From positions 124,001-188,000 of the forward strand of contig NZ_JAJATX010000003.1 in the NCBI RefSeq assembly GCF_020866965.1: 64,000 nt of DNA, in the 5' to 3' direction. Shown here one piece after another: positions 8,653 to 17,189 of this stretch. The position numbers and the translations under genes were made by a program. The notes under the pieces were generated by a model that made no database searches, had not been told where the DNA came from, and saw only the letters and a list, made by a program, of their open reading frames with translations. Position 1 is the first letter of the stretch. Every line of letters begins with the position of its first letter. The stretch is from Microvirga roseola. Its GTDB lineage: Bacteria > Pseudomonadota > Alphaproteobacteria > Rhizobiales > Beijerinckiaceae.

Positions 8653-9710
8653 TGGGCACCGGGCTTCGCGCGCGGGATGTAGGCCTTGTCTGCGGCAGCC
8701 TGCCGGCAGGCCCGCTCAACAGCATCGCGGATGTTCCGGGAGTCCATGTCGGACACCGGACGCTGAATCACGGCGATATCCGCACCGGAGTCACGGCCAT
8801 CGTGCCCCATGGCGGCAATCTCTACCGCGAGAAGCCTGTCGCTGCCGTGCATGTGCTGAACGGCTTCGGCAAGAGTGCCGGCCTCGTGCAAGTCGAGGAA
8901 CTGGGGGCCATCGAAACGCCCATTCTTCTCACCAACACGCTTTCGGTCGGCGCCTGCTGCACGGCCCTGGTGCGCCATGCCATCGAGCATAATCCGGATA
9001 TCGGCCGCGAGACGGCGACGGTGAACCCGGTCGTGTTCGAATGCAACGACGGCTATCTCAACGACATCCAGGCTCTCGCCGTGACGGAGGCGGATGCGCG
9101 CGCTGCCCTCGCGGAGGCCTCCGCCTACGTCGATGTGGGTGCGGTCGGCGCAGGCTGCGGCATGAGCACCTTCGGTTTCAAGGGCGGTATCGGCACGACC
9201 TCGCGCCGGATCGATCTCGATGACAGGAGCTACCATTTCGGCGTGCTCGTTCTGTCCAATTTCGGCCGGCCCGGAGACCTGCGCCTTCCCGACGGTCGAA
9301 CCGTCGCGCCCGCCATAGCGCAGCCGGATGCCAAGGCCGCGGAGAAAGGCTCGATCATCATCGTCGCCGCCACGGATATCCCCTTGAGCGACCGGCAGCT
9401 CAAGCGCATCATCCGCCGCTCGGGCGTCGGCCTTGCCCGGCTCGGCTCCTTCTGGGGCCATGGCAGCGGCGATATCGCACTCGGCTTCACCACCGCTAAC
9501 ATCATCGGCCATGACGAGGGTGCGGCGCTGGTAGAACAGCGCCTCCTCAACGAGAACCGCATCGACATCCTGTTCGAGGCCATGGCTGACACGACGCAGG
9601 AAGCCGTTCTCGACGCCCTGGTAGCGGCGGGCTCCATGACCGGCCGTGACGGTCATCACCGTCCTGGCCTGACGGACGCCCTGAAAAACCTCCCGACAAC
9701 CCGATCGTGA
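8652..9710 (+). CDS. P1-family aminopeptidase (DmpA/S58, L-aminopeptidase/D-esterase type)
   Basis: Self-processing N-terminal-nucleophile-like peptidase, about 352 residues. The family precursor cleaves between Gly and Ser to form two chains; here that site is G233-S234 in EKGSIIIVAATD, followed by the conserved SDRQLKRIIRRSGVGLAR. The N-terminal half has the family's PGPLNSIADVPGVHVGH-type opening (PAGPLNSIADVPGVHVGH). I place the start at 8652, where ATG overlaps the upstream TGA as TGATG; an alternative ATG at 8643 adds three residues. Known relatives release N-terminal L- or D-amino acids or beta-amino acids from peptides and amides. Confidence 0.93.
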   Translation: MGTGLRARDVGLVCGSLPAGPLNSIADVPGVHVGHRTLNHGDIRTGVTAIVPHGGNLYREKPVAAVHVLNGFGKSAGLVQVEELGAIETPILLTNTLSVGACCTALVRHAIEHNPDIGRETATVNPVVFECNDGYLNDIQALAVTEADARAALAEASAYVDVGAVGAGCGMSTFGFKGGIGTTSRRIDLDDRSYHFGVLVLSNFGRPGDLRLPDGRTVAPAIAQPDAKAAEKGSIIIVAATDIPLSDRQLKRIIRRSGVGLARLGSFWGHGSGDIALGFTTANIIGHDEGAALVEQRLLNENRIDILFEAMADTTQEAVLDALVAAGSMTGRDGHHRPGLTDALKNLPTTRS

Positions 9711-10684
9711 TTCCCATGACCACAGCATCCGATTCCGATTTCGCTCTCGCCATCCATGGAGGCGCGGGCACGATCCTGCGCAGCAGGATGACCCCGGAGC
9801 GCGAGGCCGCCTACCATGCCGGCCTGCGGCGCGCCCTCGATGCGGGCCGTGCGGTGCTCGCCGATGGCGGCGCTGCGCTCGATGCCGTGACCGCCGCCGT
9901 GATGGTGCTGGAGGACGAGCCTCTTTTCAATGCGGGACGCGGGGCGGTCTATACGTCCGCCGGCAAGCAGGAGATGGATGCGGCGGTCATGAACGGCCGT
10001 GACCGGGCGGCGGGCGCAGTGGCCGGCATCTGCGGTCCGCGCAATCCCATCCTCGCGGCGCGTGCGGTGATGGAGCATTCAGGCCCTGTGCTGCTCATCG
10101 GCGAGAGCGCTATGGCTTTCTGCCGCGAGCACGGCATCGCCTTCGAGGAGCCCTCCTATTTCCATACGGAGCAGCGCTGGCAGGCCCTGCAGGACACCCT
10201 CGCCATGCGCCGCAGCGGCGCGGAGGATCAGGACGAATCCCGCAAACATGGCACGGTCGGGGCCGTTGCGCGCGACCGGAACGGGCATCTCGCGGCTGCG
10301 ACCTCCACCGGCGGCATGACCGCGAAGATGCCGGGGCGCGTCGGCGACAGTCCCGTCATCGGCGCGGGCACCTGGGCGGATGACGAGACCTGCGCCGTCT
10401 CGGGGACAGGCCACGGGGAGATCTTCATCCGCTATGCAGCGGGCCACGAGATCGCATCGCGCATGCGCTATGCAGGCCAGTCCCTGGAAGAGGCCTCGCG
10501 AGCCGTGGTCATGGACATGCTGGCTCCTGCCGGAGGTTCGGGCGGCATCATCGCTGTGGATCGTGCGGGCAACGTGTCGCTGCCCTTCAACTGCTCGGGT
10601 ATGTATCGCGGCGTAGTGCGCGGCGACGGCGCTCTGCGCACCGCGATCTATGACGAACCTCTCGTCGAATATGGGCAGTCCTAA
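9707..10684 (+). CDS. iaaA: Isoaspartyl peptidase / type III L-asparaginase (Ntn hydrolase)
   Basis: Ntn hydrolase of 325 residues that autocleaves to alpha and beta subunits and hydrolyses beta-aspartyl dipeptides or asparagine. The N-terminus has the family's AIHGGAGTI block; the nucleophile is T183 in the HGTVGAVARD motif, and the beta chain shows ATSTGGMTAK and SGTGHGE. The start is GTG at 9707, overlapping the previous stop; ATG at 9716 is an alternative. It closes the operon and is followed by a strong terminator. Linkage of iaaA to a peptide-type ABC importer also occurs in E. coli (iaaA-gsiABCD), which supports a peptide-like substrate here. Confidence 0.93.
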   Translation: MIPMTTASDSDFALAIHGGAGTILRSRMTPEREAAYHAGLRRALDAGRAVLADGGAALDAVTAAVMVLEDEPLFNAGRGAVYTSAGKQEMDAAVMNGRDRAAGAVAGICGPRNPILAARAVMEHSGPVLLIGESAMAFCREHGIAFEEPSYFHTEQRWQALQDTLAMRRSGAEDQDESRKHGTVGAVARDRNGHLAAATSTGGMTAKMPGRVGDSPVIGAGTWADDETCAVSGTGHGEIFIRYAAGHEIASRMRYAGQSLEEASRAVVMDMLAPAGGSGGIIAVDRAGNVSLPFNCSGMYRGVVRGDGALRTAIYDEPLVEYGQS

Positions 10685-10708
10685 GCCGTCTTAGATCCAT
10701 ACCCTCTC

Positions 10709-10733
10709 CCGGCTCCGCCTCGGGCGGAGCCGG
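10709..10733. terminator. Bidirectional terminator hairpin between convergent genes
   Basis: CCGGCTCCGCC at 10709-10719 pairs perfectly with GGCGGAGCCGG at 10723-10733 across a TCG loop. It lies in the 51-bp gap between the isoaspartyl peptidase stop (plus strand) and the sensor kinase stop (minus strand). There is no long T-run, but the 11-bp GC stem and the position fit a shared terminator. Confidence 0.7.
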
Positions 10734-10735
10734 TC

Positions 10736-12883
10736 TCATGATGCGTAGCGTTCCTCTTCGTCGCCTGCCTCGTCCAGATCGACGGCCACGCTCTTGAGCG
10801 GGAAGGAAATGACGCACCGAATTCCGGCAGGGGCGAAATCGAGCTTGATCTCGCCACCGAGCTGTTGCGCCAATCCGCGCTGAATGAGTTTCGTTCCGAA
10901 GCCCTGACGTTCCGGCGGCTTCACGTGCGGGCCTCCGCTTTCGACCCATTCCACCAGCAGCGTCGGCGGATTCGATCCCGTTGTCACGGCCCACATTACG
11001 CTGACGCGTCCCTCCGAGACCGAGAGGCTCCCGTACTTGTTGGCGTTGGTGGCCAGTTCGTGAATCGCGAGACCCAGGGCCAGCACGGCGCTCGGCTGGA
11101 GGTTGACTCTCGGCCCGCGCAGGCGGATGCGCTGGCGCAAGGGATCCTGATAAGGATCGAGTTCGTTCTTGAGCACGTCCTCCAGGGATGCGCCCGTCCA
11201 GTGGGTGGCGGTGAGGAGATCGTGGGTCTTCGCCAGCCCCTGGATGCGCCCGAGGAAAGCGTCCCACGCGTCCGGACCGCCCTTATCGGCCGAACGCCGG
11301 GTCAGAGAGGCCACGGACTGCACCGTGGCGAGCGTATTCTTGACGCGGTGGTTGAGCTCGTGGAGCAGCAGCGCCTGACGTTCTTCCGCCAGCTTGCGCT
11401 CCGTGATGTTCTGCGACACTCCTACGAGGGATAGCTGACCGTCGCACCCGATGCGCGTGCGCCCCCTGACGCGGATCCAGTGCTCGCTCTGGTCCGGCCA
11501 GGTGATGCGGTATTCCAGGTGCAGGTCGGTCCGGTCCGCCATGGCCCTGGCGAAGGCATCCGCCTGCCTCTGCCTGTCGTCCGGATGGATGGCGTCTACC
11601 AGCTTCTCATAGGTGAGAGGCTCGTCGGGACTGCGTCCGTAATTGGTGCGACAGGTAGGCGAGCTCGTATAGATTCCGGTCGAGGGCGTATACTCCCAGC
11701 TCCCGAGGCTACCCGCATCGAGCGCCATGCGCAGGCGTGCCTCGCTCTCGGCGATCTGGGCAAGCGTGGCCTCCCGTTCCTGCTCATGCTTGCGGACGCT
11801 CGTGCCAGCCTCCACAAGGGCCTTCTTGATCGAGTCGAATTCCAGAACGCGGGTGGTGGCGGGTCCCGCGACCTCTTCCCCGCGGCCGAGGGACTGGGCG
11901 GCCGTGACGAGCTGGTCGACCGGCCTGGCGATCGCACGCGAAAGGAGCCAAGCCATGACCAAAACGCTGGCGATGACCCCGACCACAATCATGAGCCAGA
12001 ACAGGGAGCGTTGGGCCGATTGGGCCAGCTCTGCTTCAGGGATACTGATGACGAAGGTCCAGCCATAGGTCGGCGACTGGCTGAAATAGGTGCGAACGGG
12101 AATGCCGTCGAGCGTCACACTCCGCAGGTGCCCCTCAGGAGAGGAAGCGAGCGCTTCCTGGATGTTGGAGCTCGCCATCTGGCCAACGTATCGCTCCGGC
12201 GACCGGGAGCGGGCGACGATCTGTCTGCTCCGGTCGAGCACCGCGGCATTCCAGCCCATGGCAATCCGCTGATCGCGGATGATGCTCTGGAAAACATCGG
12301 GGCTGAATGCCAGCGAAAGGATATAGGCCACTGTCTCGTCGAGAATGACGGGAGCGTCGATCGTGATCAGCCGCTGTCCCGTCAGGGAGCCGACATAGAG
12401 ATCCGACACATGCGGAGTACGGGTCTCCCGGACCTGCCGCAGCACCTCGGGCCGGCGTGTCTCGGGCAGCCTCACGCCATAGGGCACGCGCGTGTTGAAG
12501 ATGGTCCGGCCATCGGGCTCGAACAGGGCGATCCATGAGGAATCCGCGAGGTTGGCCGCAGCCGCCCGCCGGTAGAAGGCCTCGTAATCGCCCTCGGCGA
12601 GAGGTTGGGACTGCCCCAGGATCCGCAGCGCCAGCACCGATTTTTCGATTTCGCGGTCCAGCAACAGACTCAGCGCGCGCGCTGTATCCTGCATGCGCAG
12701 ATCGATGGCCTCCTGCTCGGCCCGGTAGCTCGAATAGAGTCCTCCGGCCGCCACGAGAACAGTCGGCAGGGCAAGCACGAGGACCAGACCCCACAGCACC
12801 TGCCGCAGCGAGGTCCGGGTCTTGCCCGGAGGCTTGTCAGCCGGTTGTCCGGCTGTGCGCGCGGCTTCGGCCATGATCGTCAT
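10736..12883 (-). CDS. Membrane sensor histidine kinase of the HWE family
   Basis: Sensor kinase of 715 residues. A first membrane helix (about 28-50) is followed by a periplasmic Cache-like sensor region to about residue 285, a second helix near 290-312, HAMP, a PAS domain (SEARLRMALDAGSLGSWEY), and then the HWE/HisKA_2-type phosphoacceptor LLHELNHRVKNTLATVQ and an ATPase domain with HELATNANKYG and the W-x-E residues in LLVEWVESGG. It starts immediately after the stop of the receiver-kinase gene, with AGGAG upstream. HWE kinases often feed the PhyR-EcfG general stress pathway; that link is inference here. It is the last gene of the nine-gene string beginning at 21041. Confidence 0.92.
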   Translation of the reverse strand: MTIMAEAARTAGQPADKPPGKTRTSLRQVLWGLVLVLALPTVLVAAGGLYSSYRAEQEAIDLRMQDTARALSLLLDREIEKSVLALRILGQSQPLAEGDYEAFYRRAAAANLADSSWIALFEPDGRTIFNTRVPYGVRLPETRRPEVLRQVRETRTPHVSDLYVGSLTGQRLITIDAPVILDETVAYILSLAFSPDVFQSIIRDQRIAMGWNAAVLDRSRQIVARSRSPERYVGQMASSNIQEALASSPEGHLRSVTLDGIPVRTYFSQSPTYGWTFVISIPEAELAQSAQRSLFWLMIVVGVIASVLVMAWLLSRAIARPVDQLVTAAQSLGRGEEVAGPATTRVLEFDSIKKALVEAGTSVRKHEQEREATLAQIAESEARLRMALDAGSLGSWEYTPSTGIYTSSPTCRTNYGRSPDEPLTYEKLVDAIHPDDRQRQADAFARAMADRTDLHLEYRITWPDQSEHWIRVRGRTRIGCDGQLSLVGVSQNITERKLAEERQALLLHELNHRVKNTLATVQSVASLTRRSADKGGPDAWDAFLGRIQGLAKTHDLLTATHWTGASLEDVLKNELDPYQDPLRQRIRLRGPRVNLQPSAVLALGLAIHELATNANKYGSLSVSEGRVSVMWAVTTGSNPPTLLVEWVESGGPHVKPPERQGFGTKLIQRGLAQQLGGEIKLDFAPAGIRCVISFPLKSVAVDLDEAGDEEERYAS

Positions 12884-13930
12884 CTAGCGAAGCTCCTGAA
12901 CGGGCATGGTGACACGCACGAGCGTCTTCGGATCCTCATGCGGCCAGTCGATAGCGGCATCGAGCTGGCGGGCGAGAGCCTTCAGAATGGACCCGGATGC
13001 GCTGTCCTTGGCAGCCTGCCTTTCCTCCGGGCTGAAGCCGTCGTCGGAAACCTGGAACAGCAGTGAACCGTTGCGAAGCCCCATCGTGAGCTTCAGCTTT
13101 CCGTGACGCTGCCGGTAGGCATGGGTGATGGCGTTGACCAGGATCTCGTTGAACAGGAGCGCCATGGGCGCCGCCTTGGCAGCCTCCACCTCCAGGTCCT
13201 CGATCTCGAACTCAGGCGCGATGTTGACGCCCGGAACAGCCGTCAGCTCCTCGCAGAGATTGCGGGCGAAGCTCGCCGCATCGAAGCGGGTCGAACCTTG
13301 CCCGTCATAAAGATCCCGGTGAGCCGCCGCGAGAGCCTGCAGGCGCTCCCTCATGCGCCCGAGGACGAGGCGAACCTCTTCGCTCTCGGATTGCCGCGCC
13401 TCGATCCCGGTCAGGGAGAGGAGAAGCTGCAGGTTGTTCTTCACCCGGTGATCCAGTTCGTGCAGCAGGGCGGTACGCTCCTCCAGGAGGCGATGAAGCG
13501 CATCCTGTGCGCTGCGCCTCTCCGCTCGCTCACGCGCTTCGGCGAGCGCGCGCAGAACGATGGAGGGCAGCCGCTCCAGCCTGTCCTTCAGGACATAATC
13601 GGTCGCGCCGCGCTTGAGCGATTCGACGGCAACTTCCTCGCCCAGGGCACCGGAGACGAACACGAAGGGCGTTCCGGGAGCCTTGTCGCGCACGATCTCG
13701 AGCGCGCTCAGGCCGTCGAAGGCCGGCAGACGGTAATCCGCCAGGATGAGATCCCATGTTCCATCCTGAACGGCTTGAGTGAATTCGCCTGCCGAGACCA
13801 CGCGCTCCACCGTCACGTCCAAACCGGCCTCGGCCAGGGCCTCCATCACCAGCTCGGCATCGAGCGCGCTGTCCTCCAGGAGGAGGACGCGCAGCACGCG
13901 GGCAGGGTGGGAAGCGGTCTGCCGGTCCAT
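12884..13930 (-). CDS. Receiver-HisKA_2 histidine kinase hybrid (cytoplasmic)
   Basis: A 348-residue protein with an N-terminal receiver domain (phosphoacceptor D65 in LILADYRLPAFDG, then TPFVFVSG and the KGATDYVLKD lysine), a short helix, the HisKA_2 dimerisation box LLHELDHRVKNNLQLLLSL and an HATPase domain (NEILVNAITHAY). No membrane segment. The receiver-first order suggests a kinase whose output is switched by phosphorylation from an upstream kinase, for instance the phytochrome encoded two genes earlier. ATG at 13930 overlaps the previous TGA as TGATG, with GGAGG upstream; a TTG at 13933 is an alternative. Confidence 0.92.
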   Translation of the reverse strand: MDRQTASHPARVLRVLLLEDSALDAELVMEALAEAGLDVTVERVVSAGEFTQAVQDGTWDLILADYRLPAFDGLSALEIVRDKAPGTPFVFVSGALGEEVAVESLKRGATDYVLKDRLERLPSIVLRALAEARERAERRSAQDALHRLLEERTALLHELDHRVKNNLQLLLSLTGIEARQSESEEVRLVLGRMRERLQALAAAHRDLYDGQGSTRFDAASFARNLCEELTAVPGVNIAPEFEIEDLEVEAAKAAPMALLFNEILVNAITHAYRQRHGKLKLTMGLRNGSLLFQVSDDGFSPEERQAAKDSASGSILKALARQLDAAIDWPHEDPKTLVRVTMPVQELR

Positions 13931-14388
13931 CAATCCTCCGTACGGCCGTTGTGCACCGGCGGCGGCTCGTTGAGGATGGCCCAGAATACGCCGAGATCCT
14001 GAATGGCGTCGAAGAATTCGCGGAAGCCGACCGGCTTCACCACGAAGGCGTTGACCCCGAGTTCATAGCTTCGCACGAGATCGCTCTCCTCCCGCGAGGA
14101 GGTGAGCATGACGACGGGCGTATGCTTCAGGCGCGGATCGGCCTTGACTGTCTCCAGCACCTCGAGACCGTCGACCTTCGGTAGCTTGAGGTCGAGGAGG
14201 ACCACGGCGGGGTCGCTGGTGTTGCGGCTCTCGTGCTCGCCGCGGCGGTAGAGAAAGTCCAGCGCTTCCGCGCCGTCGCGAACGACCACGACCTCGTTGG
14301 CGAGCTGGCTCTGCTCCAGGGCGGCCAGCGTCAGTTCGATATCCTTCGGGTTGTCCTCAACCAGAAGAATGGGCTTCAACTCCCGCAT
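13930..14388 (-). CDS. Single-domain response regulator, phytochrome-associated (Rcp1-like)
   Basis: CheY-like receiver of 152 residues without an output domain. The acidic pocket is in ILLVEDNPKD, the phosphoacceptor is D66 in VVLLDLKLPKVDG, and the conserved MLTSSREE and FVVKPV follow. The EDNPxDxELT opening and the extended loop with YRRGEHES are typical of receivers encoded next to bacteriophytochromes (Rcp1/BphR type). The gene begins at the base after the bphP stop, so it is the likely direct phosphate acceptor from the phytochrome kinase. Confidence 0.93.
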   Translation of the reverse strand: MRELKPILLVEDNPKDIELTLAALEQSQLANEVVVVRDGAEALDFLYRRGEHESRNTSDPAVVLLDLKLPKVDGLEVLETVKADPRLKHTPVVMLTSSREESDLVRSYELGVNAFVVKPVGFREFFDAIQDLGVFWAILNEPPPVHNGRTED

Positions 14389-16626
14389 TCACGCCGCTCC
14401 TTCAGGGTTCGGCAGGGAGACGTAGAAGGTTGCGCCCTGATCGAGCGCGCCTTCGGCCCAGCTGCGCCCCCCATGCCTTTCAACGATGCGGCGCACATTG
14501 GCCAGCCCGATTCCGGTTCCCTCGAACTCCTCGATCCGGTGCAGGCGCTGGAACACGCCGAACAGCTTGTTCACATACCGCATATCGAAGCCGACGCCAT
14601 TATCCCGCACGAAAAAAACGGTCTCGTGACCGTCCCGACAGGAGCCGATCTCGATGTGGGCCACGGACCTGGGGCGGGTATATTTGACCGCATTGCTCAT
14701 GAGGTTTTCGAAGACGAGGCGGATCATCGCCGGATCCGCAAAGACTTCGGGCAGGTCCGCCACCTGCCACTCGACCCGGCGCTCGCCGATCTCCATCAAG
14801 AGCCGCTGACGGATCTCCTCCACCATCGGCATCAGATCCAGATGCCGGGGCTTGAGCGCCGTGCGGCCCATCTGCGAGAAGTTGAGCAGGTTGTCGACGA
14901 GGGTCCCCGCCGTGTAGGCCGAATCGATGATCGTATCGACATAACGCCGCCCCTTTTCGGACAGGCTGCTTGCTTCCTGCTTCTTCAACAGCTCCGAGTA
15001 GCCGACGATATGCCGGAAGGGCGCACGCAGGTCGTGCGACACCGAATGGGAGAAGGCCTCCAGCTCCTTGTTGGAGCGGCGAAGCTCGTCGGTAAGCGAG
15101 GCGAGTTCCTCGGCCCGGCGCAGCACGATTCCGACCACCGTGTTCCGGAGTTCCTTCACCGCCTCGATCTCGCTCTGATCCCAAGGCAGCGAGTGGCCGC
15201 GCACGATCTCCTTCCAGGTCTCGAAGGAGCGGCGAGGGTGGAGCCGCTTCACACCCGCCTCCTCGCTCACGGGCTTGTTCGGATCACCGCCCCATTTGAC
15301 GGTCTGCACCACCTCGGGCCGGAACCAGAGAACGTAGCTCGCATGCATCTTCGAGATCGAGATGGAGAGAAGCCCGCTCGCCCTGTCCACATAGCCTTCA
15401 GCCTCCGGGAAAGCGCCGGCGAGATGGTCGGTGGCGAAGACATCCTCCTGGTGGTGTTCCGACAGCCAGGCGAAGAGCGCCTTCACACCCTCCTCGCCGG
15501 GCGTCTGGCCCAGACACCAGCAGTGGTTTCCGGACACCACGGCCGCGCCCTGGGCTCCGGCGAGAAGCATCAGGTCGTCGGGATGCTTTACGAGGCCGTC
15601 GATGAAGGATTCCTCCGCCGCCATATGAGCGAGGAGTTTCGCCTGCACGGCTCCGAGGCGAACGCGGTCCTCTGCCAGCTCCGTGCTCCCGCGCGCCTCG
15701 AGCTGCAGGGAGAAGATCTGGGTGAGGAAATCGCAGGCATTGCGCACCTGCAGCGGAATGCGCTTGGGCTCCTTGCTATGGCAGGAGATCAGCCCCCAGA
15801 GCGCACCGTCGCGCAGGATCGAGATCGACATGGAGGCGAGCGTCCCCATGTTGCGCATGTATTCCAGATGCACCGGCGAAACGCTGCGCAGCACAGAGTC
15901 GCTCAGGTCCAGAGGCGCGGGATCGTGCGATTGGATGGGGACCGGCGTGTAATTGGCGTCGGAAATGATCCGCAGCCGGTTGCGGCGGTAGAGCTCCCGC
16001 GCCTGGGCCGGGATGTCGGAGGCGGGAAAGCGCAGGTCGAGATAGGACGGCAAATTCTCGTTGCGGTCCTCCGCAGTGACGGTGCCGTTCCACTGGGGAT
16101 CGAAGCGATAGATCAGAACCCGGTCGAAGCCGGTGAGACGACGGACATCCTCGGCGGCCAGCCGGCAGAGCGTATCGACAGTGGAAGCGCCCTGAAGCTG
16201 CTCCACGGAGCGGCGCAGGACCGGATAGAGCGTGTCGAGGCTCGCGACCGCACCGGGCGGCACCTCCTCCAGTTCGAGAACCGCGTGGTCGCCGGAGCGG
16301 GAGAGCACGGCATCGTAGGACCGGACGGCGCCCGCAACCTCCATGCGGAAGGTCCGGATGAAGCGGGAGCCGTCGACGGGAGAATCTGCCAGCTCCGCCT
16401 CGAGCTCTCCGGCAAAATCGGGCAAAACCTCGCGAAACGGGCGCTCGAGCAGGGAAGCTGCATCGCAACCGAAGACGCAAGCCGCATTGGCGCTGACATA
16501 GGACAGGCTCATGTCGGAGAGCCTGACGGCCAGCAGGATCCCGTGCGGCTGAATGCTGCCGGGAATATGGATCGGCTCCCGCTCGCAGGCGGTCAGGTCG
16601 AGATCCTGTGGCGTTTGGACGTTCAT
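14389..16626 (-). CDS. bphP: Bacteriophytochrome histidine kinase
   Basis: Red/far-red light sensor kinase, 745 residues from the ATG at 16626 (MNVQTPQDL), which overlaps the heme oxygenase stop as ATGA. Order: PAS with biliverdin-attachment C14 in ACEREPIHIPGSIQPHGI; GAF with PASDIPAQARELY and the LEYMRNMG histidine region; PHY with the PRRSF tongue motif; HisKA with H531 in SHSVSHDLRAPF; HATPase with DNGVGFDM and GTGIGLANV. All chromophore and kinase landmarks are intact. Biliverdin would come from the neighbouring heme oxygenase, and phosphate would pass to the adjacent receiver. Confidence 0.97.
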   Translation of the reverse strand: MNVQTPQDLDLTACEREPIHIPGSIQPHGILLAVRLSDMSLSYVSANAACVFGCDAASLLERPFREVLPDFAGELEAELADSPVDGSRFIRTFRMEVAGAVRSYDAVLSRSGDHAVLELEEVPPGAVASLDTLYPVLRRSVEQLQGASTVDTLCRLAAEDVRRLTGFDRVLIYRFDPQWNGTVTAEDRNENLPSYLDLRFPASDIPAQARELYRRNRLRIISDANYTPVPIQSHDPAPLDLSDSVLRSVSPVHLEYMRNMGTLASMSISILRDGALWGLISCHSKEPKRIPLQVRNACDFLTQIFSLQLEARGSTELAEDRVRLGAVQAKLLAHMAAEESFIDGLVKHPDDLMLLAGAQGAAVVSGNHCWCLGQTPGEEGVKALFAWLSEHHQEDVFATDHLAGAFPEAEGYVDRASGLLSISISKMHASYVLWFRPEVVQTVKWGGDPNKPVSEEAGVKRLHPRRSFETWKEIVRGHSLPWDQSEIEAVKELRNTVVGIVLRRAEELASLTDELRRSNKELEAFSHSVSHDLRAPFRHIVGYSELLKKQEASSLSEKGRRYVDTIIDSAYTAGTLVDNLLNFSQMGRTALKPRHLDLMPMVEEIRQRLLMEIGERRVEWQVADLPEVFADPAMIRLVFENLMSNAVKYTRPRSVAHIEIGSCRDGHETVFFVRDNGVGFDMRYVNKLFGVFQRLHRIEEFEGTGIGLANVRRIVERHGGRSWAEGALDQGATFYVSLPNPEGAA

Positions 16627-17189
16627 GGGGTCCTGCAGATCCAGTCGTGCATCACGTCGAATGTCCTTTTGGCGGCTTCGACGACCAGATCGTCCACCTC
16701 CGGCGACGACGCGGCCAGGAGCCCAGCGCCGAACGATTTCCACATCAGGGCGGTCTCCCGCCCGTAGCTTCGAAAATAGGCGCAGCCCGTCTCGGGCGTC
16801 AGGCCGAGCCTGCGTTCCACGTCCCGCGCGATGATCGCGCCCCCGAGGGTCGAGCCCTCGACGACATACATGCTCCCGAGCGTAGCAGCGGGTGCAGGCA
16901 AAGGCATCAAAGGATGACATCGTGGCAATCCGATGATCTCTTCCGATTTCATTCCCAATGCCTTGAGATCTTTGGCCAGGAGCCCGGCCTTGCGGCGGCT
17001 CCCGAAGAAGGCGCGGTCGGGCGCGCGGAGGGCGGCAGCCTCCTCCCAGGCCGCGTGAAAGCCGTAGAAGCGGATCAGAAGATCTCTGTAACTGTCCCGC
17101 GAGGCGGTCCGGCGGTCGAGGTCCATGGCGACCTCGATCCGGTCATGGGCGGCTCTCGTCTCGATTTTCAGCCGCTCGAGCAGGGTCAT
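16623..17189 (-). CDS. bphO: Biliverdin-forming heme oxygenase (BphO type)
   Basis: Predicted heme oxygenase of 188 residues that opens heme to biliverdin, the chromophore of the adjacent phytochrome. The N-terminal TRAAHDRIE supplies the proximal histidine H15; the distal helix region GSMYVVEGSTLGGAII matches the family's glycine-rich helix. Both ends overlap neighbours by ATGA: with the phytochrome downstream and, unusually, with an osmoprotectant permease gene upstream. The length is normal for bacterial BphO proteins. Confidence 0.93.
   Translation of the reverse strand: MTLLERLKIETRAAHDRIEVAMDLDRRTASRDSYRDLLIRFYGFHAAWEEAAALRAPDRAFFGSRRKAGLLAKDLKALGMKSEEIIGLPRCHPLMPLPAPAATLGSMYVVEGSTLGGAIIARDVERRLGLTPETGCAYFRSYGRETALMWKSFGAGLLAASSPEVDDLVVEAAKRTFDVMHDWICRTP

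Noticed and set aside
14233-16767. 844-codon open frame opposite bphP
   Set aside because: bphP on the other strand has every phytochrome landmark and coupled neighbours; the mirror frame has no motif.
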